Made by a program: the position numbers and the translations under genes. This document shows, one piece after another, positions 59,851-64,000 of a DNA stretch of 64,000 bases. Every line of letters starts with the position of its first letter. The stretch's first letter is position 1. This DNA is from VAXT01 sp038040395. GTDB taxonomy: Bacteria; Actinomycetota; Thermoleophilia; Gaiellales; Gaiellaceae. The notes beneath the pieces are model-generated. The model was given only the letters and a program-made list of their open reading frames with translations, ran no database searches and had not been told where the DNA came from. The stretch is taken from the NCBI GenBank assembly GCA_038040395.1, contig JBBPIJ010000009.1, positions 37,915-101,914 on the forward strand, written 5' to 3'.

Positions 59851-60508
59851 GCCGCGCAACGGCGCCCGGCAGCTCGGCCATCTTCTCGATCACGACGTCC
59901 GCGTCGGCGAGCTCGTCCCGTTGTCCCTCGCCCGCGAAGCCGATCACCCGGACGCCTGCAGCACGGGCCCCCGTGATGTCCGCGATCGTGTCGCCGACGG
60001 CCACTGTGTCCTCGCGCGGCCAATCGCCCGCCCGTTGCAGGGCGAGGTCGATCAGCGTGGGGCGGTCCTCGGCGTCGCAGCCGAAAGCCCCCTGCCCGGG
60101 CGGAAACAGATGGTTGAGCCCGATCAGCTTCATGCGCGCTCGTGCCACGGGCTCCGGGTTGCCGGTGAGAAGCGCGCGGTGCTCGATCTGCGCGATCGCC
60201 TCGGCCGCTCCTTCGGACGCGTACCAATCGCTCGTGTCGGCCTCGGCCAGCAGCTCGAGGTAGCGGGCGGAGACGTCCTTGCACCAGCGCGCGAGACCGG
60301 AGTCGATCTCCTCGTCCGAGAGCCCGTCGGCCTGCAGCAGCAGCCGCGTGATCCGGGTGGCGGTCTGGCCCGGGTGATCCACGTGCTTGATCGCATCGTG
60401 GGCAAGCCGGCGGCCCCACACGGTCTCGATCGCGTCCGTCGTCGCTCGCCCCATGAGCGGGTCGCTGTTCATGAAGAGCGTCTTGTCGACGTCGAAGAGG
60501 ACGAGCAT
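59834..60508 (-). CDS. HAD-family phosphatase
   Basis: 224 residues from the ATG at 60508. Motif I FDVDKTLFMNSD, motif II ALLTGNPEP, and motif IV AVGDTIADITGARAAGVRVIGF are intact; a helical cap (about residues 20-95) is of the phosphoglycolate phosphatase type. Substrate unknown. It overlaps the GNAT gene stop by 1 nt and converges on smpB with a 17-bp overlap. Confidence 0.87.
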   Translation of the reverse strand: MLVLFDVDKTLFMNSDPLMGRATTDAIETVWGRRLAHDAIKHVDHPGQTATRITRLLLQADGLSDEEIDSGLARWCKDVSARYLELLAEADTSDWYASEGAAEAIAQIEHRALLTGNPEPVARARMKLIGLNHLFPPGQGAFGCDAEDRPTLIDLALQRAGDWPREDTVAVGDTIADITGARAAGVRVIGFAGEGQRDELADADVVIEKMAELPGAVARLSAGT

Positions 60509-61410
60509 CAGGTCTCTGCCAGAGGGCCGCGCATCGTGACGCGGCCGGGAGCCTCGCGGTATCCGAGGTGCTCGTTGAGCCGCCTGATCGGTTCGTTCCT
60601 GAGCTCGTTCTGCGTCGCCAGGCGTTCGTACCCCTGCTCCTTCGCCCAGGCGATCTGCGCCCGCTTCAGCGCTCCGGCGATTCCGCGGCCGCGCCAGGAT
60701 CGCTTCACGCCGGTCATGTCGTGATTCGCCGTGGTCGGCTGGGCCGCCGTGAGGCTGAACTTCGCGTAGCCGACGACCTCGCCGCCCGCCACCGCGATGA
60801 ACGTCGCTTCCGGGAGATCGCCCGAGCCCTGCATCTGGTGCGCGAGCCAGTCCGCGAAGGGCTCCATCAGCTCGTCTTCGCTGCCCGGGATGTCCGGAAG
60901 AGCCTCGCACGCGACCTCGTAGATGCCGCCGACGAGGTCGGGGCGTTCGGCCCAGCTCATGATCTCGATCCCCGAAGGCGGGTCGACCGCGGGCGGCTCG
61001 AGCGTCGTCAGGTCGAGGATCATGCGGCGGTTTCGCTCAACCTCCTGGAAGCCGCGACGCTCGGCGAAGGCGATTGCTTGTTCGTCATCTTCGTGCACCG
61101 GCACATCGATTCGATGCACGCCGCGCTCGGCAAGCCAGGCCGACGCCTCGCGGTAGAGCGCAGTTCCGACGCCGCGGCGGCGGTGGTCGGGCAGAACACC
61201 GAGCATGACGAACCCGACGTCGGGCCGTTGCGGCATCACGCCGACCGCCACCGAGCCGCCGGGGCCGACGAAGTCGCCGTAGTCGAGCGTCTGCGAGATG
61301 AACGAGTGGACTTCGTCCATCGTGACCGCCTCCGAGGGGAAGACGGCGTTGTAGATCGCGAGCGAGCGCTCCAGGTCGGCGTCGTCCACGCAAGGGCGAA
61401 TCTCCAGCAC
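60508..61410 (-). CDS. Tandem GNAT-domain acetyltransferase
   Basis: 300 residues from the GTG at 61410. The first GNAT domain has VMLGVLPDHRRRGVGTALYREASAWL (acetyl-CoA loop) and AIAFAERRGF; the second has FTAVAGGEVVGYAKFSL-like FIAVAGGEVVGYAKFS and TGVKRSWRGRGIAGALKRAQIAWA with NEHLGYRE. Two-domain GNATs of this kind are common in actinobacteria (for example mycothiol synthase-like), but the substrate is not evident. Co-translated with the HAD gene. Confidence 0.85.
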   Translation of the reverse strand: MLEIRPCVDDADLERSLAIYNAVFPSEAVTMDEVHSFISQTLDYGDFVGPGGSVAVGVMPQRPDVGFVMLGVLPDHRRRGVGTALYREASAWLAERGVHRIDVPVHEDDEQAIAFAERRGFQEVERNRRMILDLTTLEPPAVDPPSGIEIMSWAERPDLVGGIYEVACEALPDIPGSEDELMEPFADWLAHQMQGSGDLPEATFIAVAGGEVVGYAKFSLTAAQPTTANHDMTGVKRSWRGRGIAGALKRAQIAWAKEQGYERLATQNELRNEPIRRLNEHLGYREAPGRVTMRGPLAET

Positions 61411-61415
61411 GTAGC

Positions 61416-61422
61416 TACAATA
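61416..61422. promoter_or_regulatory. Overlapping bidirectional -10 between GNAT gene and tmRNA
   Basis: TACAATA reads as TACAAT on the plus strand, 13 nt before the tmRNA 5' end, and as TATTGT on the minus strand, 6 nt before the GNAT GTG. One AT-rich heptamer appears to serve both directions in a 24-bp gap. Confidence 0.5.
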
Positions 61423-61434
61423 TGCGGGACATAC

Positions 61435-61795
61435 GGGGGCGACCAGGTTTCGACGTGGTCGGTTCTCCGGCTGAGCTGCAAGCCGAGGTCCCCGGTCGGC
61501 CTCGTAAAACAACCGGGACAAAACGCAAGTGCGAAGAACCAACACGCACTCGCTCTCGCTGCTTAAACCACAGTGAGGCGCGTCGCTCCGGGCTCGGCCC
61601 GTGGCTCGGGTAGCGGCGTCATAAACGGGCTCGGCGCCTAGGGAGAGTCAATCGCCCGAAGCGCGACACCAAAGGATGACTAGCCCGGCGGTAGGTCGGC
61701 TCTCACCGGCCGGCGGGCGAAACTCAAGGGAGCCTACGCTTGTAGACGTTCAATCGGTACGCCCGCGGACGAGGGTTCGATTCCCTCCGCCTCCA
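61435..61795 (+). ncRNA. ssrA: Transfer-messenger RNA (ssrA)
   Basis: 361 nt. The 5' GGGGGCG pairs with CGCCTCC at 61788-61794 to form the acceptor stem; GGTTTCGACG lies near the 5' end and the T-arm GAGGG-TTCGATT-CCCTC (61771-61787) near the 3' end. CCA is not encoded. The tag reading frame, 61525-61566, encodes ASAKNQHALALAA and a TAA stop, ending in the ALAA degradation signal. It rescues stalled ribosomes with SmpB. The 3' end is a well-known integration site for mobile elements, and island-like genes follow. Confidence 0.97.
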
Positions 61796-61923
61796 CTCAG
61801 CAGGAAAACGGCGAAGGGGTGCGGAAACGCGCCCCTTGCAGCGAGAGGGCCTGCGCAGCAGTGCGAACAGCTGCGAAAGAAAAGTGGGCCATTTGCGGAC
61901 GGCGTTTCGTGGACAGGTAGCAG

Positions 61924-62265
61924 GTGGGTGGCACGGCGCTCCCGTTTGGGTCGCATGCGACCCAAGGGGGCGCCGTGACCCGGTTGCTTCTGTACATCAA
62001 CCGGCGTTCAGGTGTTGCTCACGTCGAGCGATCCTGCGCTGCGATTGCTTCGGTGCCGGCGCGCTACCTGCGTCTGGAGCTCTATGACCCAGCTCGCCCT
62101 AGGCGCTTGTGCTCTCGCTGCTGGGAAGGCGGCTGCCCTCGTAGTCGCGCCCTTGCCGGCACGGCGGCGTCTGTCACCGAGCAACGCGAGGGGAACCCGC
62201 GCAGCGGGTTGACGGACGCCGCCGGGACGGCGACACCTGCGACGGAGAGGGCAGCCGGCGAGTGA
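61924..62265 (+). CDS. Small ORF between tmRNA and the Rep-like gene (doubtful)
   Basis: 113 codons from a GTG. The start lies at the left edge of the large palindrome and the end overlaps a possible start of the Rep-like frame (GTGA at 62262). It contains a Cys cluster (RRLCSRCWEGGCPRS) but is otherwise of odd composition, and no family is recognised. It may be a chance frame through a regulatory or origin region. Confidence 0.25.
   Translation: MGGTALPFGSHATQGGAVTRLLLYINRRSGVAHVERSCAAIASVPARYLRLELYDPARPRRLCSRCWEGGCPRSRALAGTAASVTEQREGNPRSGLTDAAGTATPATERAAGE
61932..61977. repeat. 46-bp near-perfect palindrome downstream of tmRNA
   Basis: The centre TTGGGTCGCATGCGACCCAA (61946-61965) is a perfect 20-bp palindrome. 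Flanking arms CACGGCGCTCCC and GGGGGCGCCGTG pair over 12 bp with one G-T, separated from the core by a 2-nt bulge on the left side only. It lies 136 bp after the tmRNA end and 370 bp before the Rep-like gene. Confidence 0.85.
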
Positions 62266-62296
62266 CCGCCGCCAGCTCGAACAGCTCAGCCGGTCG

Positions 62297-62338
62297 GGTC
62301 GGGTCTAGTAGCACCCGACCTAGTCTCCAACCGGAGAC
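62297..62338 (+). promoter_or_regulatory. Two hairpins and -10-like hexamer before the Rep-like gene
   Basis: GGTCGGGT (62297-62304) pairs with ACCCGACC (62313-62320) around an 8-nt loop, directly followed by GTCTCC-AACC-GGAGAC (62323-62338). TAGTCT (62321-62326) between them could be a -10. This could be an operator or a replication-origin structure for the Rep-like protein. Confidence 0.45.
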
Positions 62339-62345
62339 TCATCGA

Positions 62346-63212
62346 GTGACCGAGGCCGGCGTTGATACCTGGCGGCTGCTGTTTCGAACGACGCTCGATA
62401 GTCCCCCTGACTATCCGCTGTTCGACGTCGGGCGTTACAAAGCGCAGTGGTTCGCCGGTCATAGCGTCCTGGCGCTGGAAGGGCACCCGTCACGCGAGGG
62501 TCTGGCCGAGCCCTGGGCGCTTGAGGACGCCTACCAAGATGCGGTTGAGGACTTGCGACAGTGGGGGCATGTCCCGACCGCGTTCGCCGGCGTGGCACGG
62601 CTCGACTCGACCGTTACGCAGCGCATGAGCCGCCACGAGGGTCAAGCCGTCCTGGCGGGGCTCGCGGCGCTCGACGTTCCCGCGTGCGATCCAGTCGTTC
62701 GCGGCAAACCGGCACATTCAATCGCGTACGTCCACACCCGAGGCCGGCGGGTACTCGGGCGCGCATACGACAAGGGTCGGGAGTCGGGGACGGCCGAAGC
62801 GTGGGAGCTGATCCGGTTTGAAGATCAATTCCGAGCGGCGAGTGGCAAGCGTCCGGGTCGCGAGAATTTTCACGCGGAATACGTCCGGGGTCGGTTCCAT
62901 AAGAGGTTCGTTCCGATGTATCGATCGGCGAGAGGAGTAAAGGTGACTGGACTGCCAGTGATCGCGAAGGACGTAGCGGGTCGGGTTCATTCCGGCGAGT
63001 TGGATACGCGACGGGCCGAACGGATGATGGGGTCACTCCTTCTTCTGACGGCTGGCGCCCCTTACTCGCGCTCGACGTACTACAAGCGGCGGGCGGAGTT
63101 GCGGGAGAACGGGTATGTGATTGCGGACGATTTCTTTACCTCCGTCGAGGTTGACCTGGCATCTGTGCTGGAAGCCGCGTTGGAAACCCCACTGTGGGGA
63201 TCGAACGGGTAA
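62346..63212 (+). CDS. Phage/plasmid replication-initiation-like protein
   Basis: 288 residues from the GTG at 62346 (GGAG 9 nt upstream); an earlier GTG at 62262 would add 28 Ser-rich residues of non-protein-like composition. VDTWRLLFRTTLD, FAGVARLDSTV, and VLGRAYDKGRESGTAEAWELIRFEDQFR recall rolling-circle Rep proteins (Rep_trans or phage II/X type), where RLD, YDK and RFE blocks are typical. The C-terminus (YSRSTYYKRRAELRENGYVI) looks like a helix-turn-helix. GC content is visibly lower than upstream genes, suggesting transfer. Confidence 0.55.
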   Translation: MTEAGVDTWRLLFRTTLDSPPDYPLFDVGRYKAQWFAGHSVLALEGHPSREGLAEPWALEDAYQDAVEDLRQWGHVPTAFAGVARLDSTVTQRMSRHEGQAVLAGLAALDVPACDPVVRGKPAHSIAYVHTRGRRVLGRAYDKGRESGTAEAWELIRFEDQFRAASGKRPGRENFHAEYVRGRFHKRFVPMYRSARGVKVTGLPVIAKDVAGRVHSGELDTRRAERMMGSLLLLTAGAPYSRSTYYKRRAELRENGYVIADDFFTSVEVDLASVLEAALETPLWGSNG

Positions 63213-63314
63213 CTACTGAGTAGCGTCCATGCCCGGCCAGTCTTCAAGCGAGAGAACGCTCGCCCAGGCTGCAGCCAATCGCTTGACCCAACGGCTGCGG
63301 GGTGTCAGACCACA

Positions 63315-63320
63315 TAACGT
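63315..63320 (+). promoter_or_regulatory. -10 hexamer TAACGT before the HNH-like gene
   Basis: TAACGT ends 6 nt before the ATG at 63327, supporting that start. The 102 bp between the Rep-like stop and this point hold nothing else recognisable. Confidence 0.4.
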
Positions 63321-63326
63321 TGGAAC

Positions 63327-64000
63327 ATGTCGAGTGTCGAGCGGGACCCTGAACGCGGCCGAGCCGTTGCGGCCGAGTTGAAGGCGCGCGGCGTGAAGAA
63401 GCGAGAGCTCATCAGGGCAGCTGAGCAGGGTTACATCACGGAGCTCGCATGCAAGATGCCCGAATGCTTCTGCCCGGAGGAGCTCGGCGGCGCGTCTTAC
63501 TTCGCGCAGGTCACCAACGACTGGAGCGACTGGAGGAGCGACTGGATGCCCACCCTCGAGCACTTCCCGGTCTACAAGAAAGATGGCGGCAAGGCGACCG
63601 TGGACAACGCCATCCTGGCGCACCGCCTCTGCAATCGCATCGACCACTCTCGAAGGGTTGGCCGTTCGCACGAGAAGGATCTCGAGAGGATCAGGAAAGC
63701 CCGCGAGGAAGGGATCCGCCGCAACAATGTCCTGACCGGGAACACAGAGGGCGGCGAGATCCCGACCGTCGTCGCCATCGTCGAGGCGACCGGCGAGCCG
63801 GTCGAGGAGACCGAGCCGGAGGCGGAGGCAGCGACGCCGAAGCCGAAGAAGACGAAGAATGCGCCGGAATGGAAGTCGCTGCCGGACGCCGAGAAGGCGC
63901 AGTACCTCCTCGACCACCAGACGATCTCCGATCGCACCTGGACCGAGGAGTCTCGGCTCAAGGGCGAGAAGCGCGACGCCTTCATCCATCGCATCCTGGG
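63327..64000 (+). CDS. HNH endonuclease-like protein (partial, runs off the window)
   Basis: 224 codons without a stop to the right edge. CKMPECFCPEELGG is a Cys-rich segment; then LEHFPVYKKDGGKATVDNAILAHRLCNR matches the HNH pattern (E-H-x-P...GG...DN..LAH..CN), giving the metal and catalytic His and the Asn. A Pro/Glu/Lys-rich linker and a second region (EWKSLPDAEKAQYLLDHQTISDRTWTEESRL) follow and are unassigned. The ATG is supported by a TAACGT 6 nt upstream. Following a Rep-like gene, a phage or island origin is likely. Confidence 0.6.
   Translation, partial: MSSVERDPERGRAVAAELKARGVKKRELIRAAEQGYITELACKMPECFCPEELGGASYFAQVTNDWSDWRSDWMPTLEHFPVYKKDGGKATVDNAILAHRLCNRIDHSRRVGRSHEKDLERIRKAREEGIRRNNVLTGNTEGGEIPTVVAIVEATGEPVEETEPEAEAATPKPKKTKNAPEWKSLPDAEKAQYLLDHQTISDRTWTEESRLKGEKRDAFIHRIL

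Noticed and set aside
63231..63380. Short plus-strand frame starting ATGCCCGGCCAG
   Set aside because: It overlaps the start of the HNH-like gene in another frame and has no supporting signal.
63213..63989. 258-codon minus-strand open frame at the right end
   Set aside because: The opposite plus-strand frame has an HNH motif, a good start and a matching promoter-like hexamer; the minus frame is Leu/Arg-rich with no motif.
61796..64000. Second copy of the tmRNA 3' end as an attachment site
   Set aside because: No repeat of GGTTCGATTCCCTCCGCC was found to the right edge; it may lie outside, so the island call remains inference.

Overview
The window is about 64 kb of GC-rich chromosome with densely packed genes and many GTG, some TTG and apparently two CTG starts. 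Gene content (bL31, prfA-prmC-Sua5-glyA-upp order, FtsEX, LytR-CpsA-Psr protein, F-type ATP synthase with atpZ/atpI, ETF plus ETF-quinone oxidoreductase, split methylmalonyl-CoA mutase) points to an actinobacterium, most like a Thermoleophilia/Gaiellales-type lineage. The phylum is fairly secure; the class is inference. Many genes carry a TANNNT hexamer ending 6-8 nt before the start codon, the arrangement expected for leaderless actinobacterial transcripts.

Layout. 0-9 kb: end of a methylmalonyl-CoA mutase catalytic subunit, two tandem membrane-anchored paralogues, the B12-binding mutase subunit with an enoyl-CoA hydratase, a PD40 propeller protein, an M23 peptidase, and the overlapping electron-transfer operon etfB-etfA-ETF-QO. 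9-22 kb: MFS exporter, Thr/Ser dehydratase, rpmE, DUF1385, a minus-strand DUF2339 pair, then prfA, prmC, Sua5/YwlC, glyA, upp, a WecA/MraY-type transferase and an ankyrin protein. 23-38 kb: ATP synthase in two blocks (atpZ-I-B-E-F-H-A-G and atpD-C) separated by a complete oligopeptide ABC transporter, a small membrane protein and a zinc anti-sigma-like protein. 38-47 kb: a split MetE-like pair, LCP ligase, UDP-sugar dehydrogenase, two sugar nucleotidyltransferases, a cupin, a MerR regulator and ahcY (cell-surface glycan and methyl-cycle genes). 47-59 kb: ComF-type phosphoribosyltransferase, hpf, secA, prfB with its programmed +1 frameshift, ftsEX, RNase R and a minus-strand copper operon. 59-64 kb: smpB, HAD and GNAT genes, tmRNA (ssrA), then what looks like the start of a mobile island with a large palindrome, a Rep-like gene and an HNH-type gene running off the end.

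The most unusual signal is in the ATP synthase region. A related 164/227-bp element with roughly 20-bp terminal inverted repeats fills the atpE-atpF and atpD-atpC gaps exactly: its left end forms part of the upstream stop codon and its right arm supplies the purine-rich stretch just before the downstream start. The second copy is interrupted by a separate two-hairpin repeat that also occurs at 3.5 kb and 22.9 kb with compensating base changes in its stems. Other points are three consecutive copper-operon proteins with a His exactly at the predicted mature N-terminus, an ETF-QO lacking one of four cluster cysteines, two apparent CTG start codons, and a MerR-type operator shared by two distant promoters.
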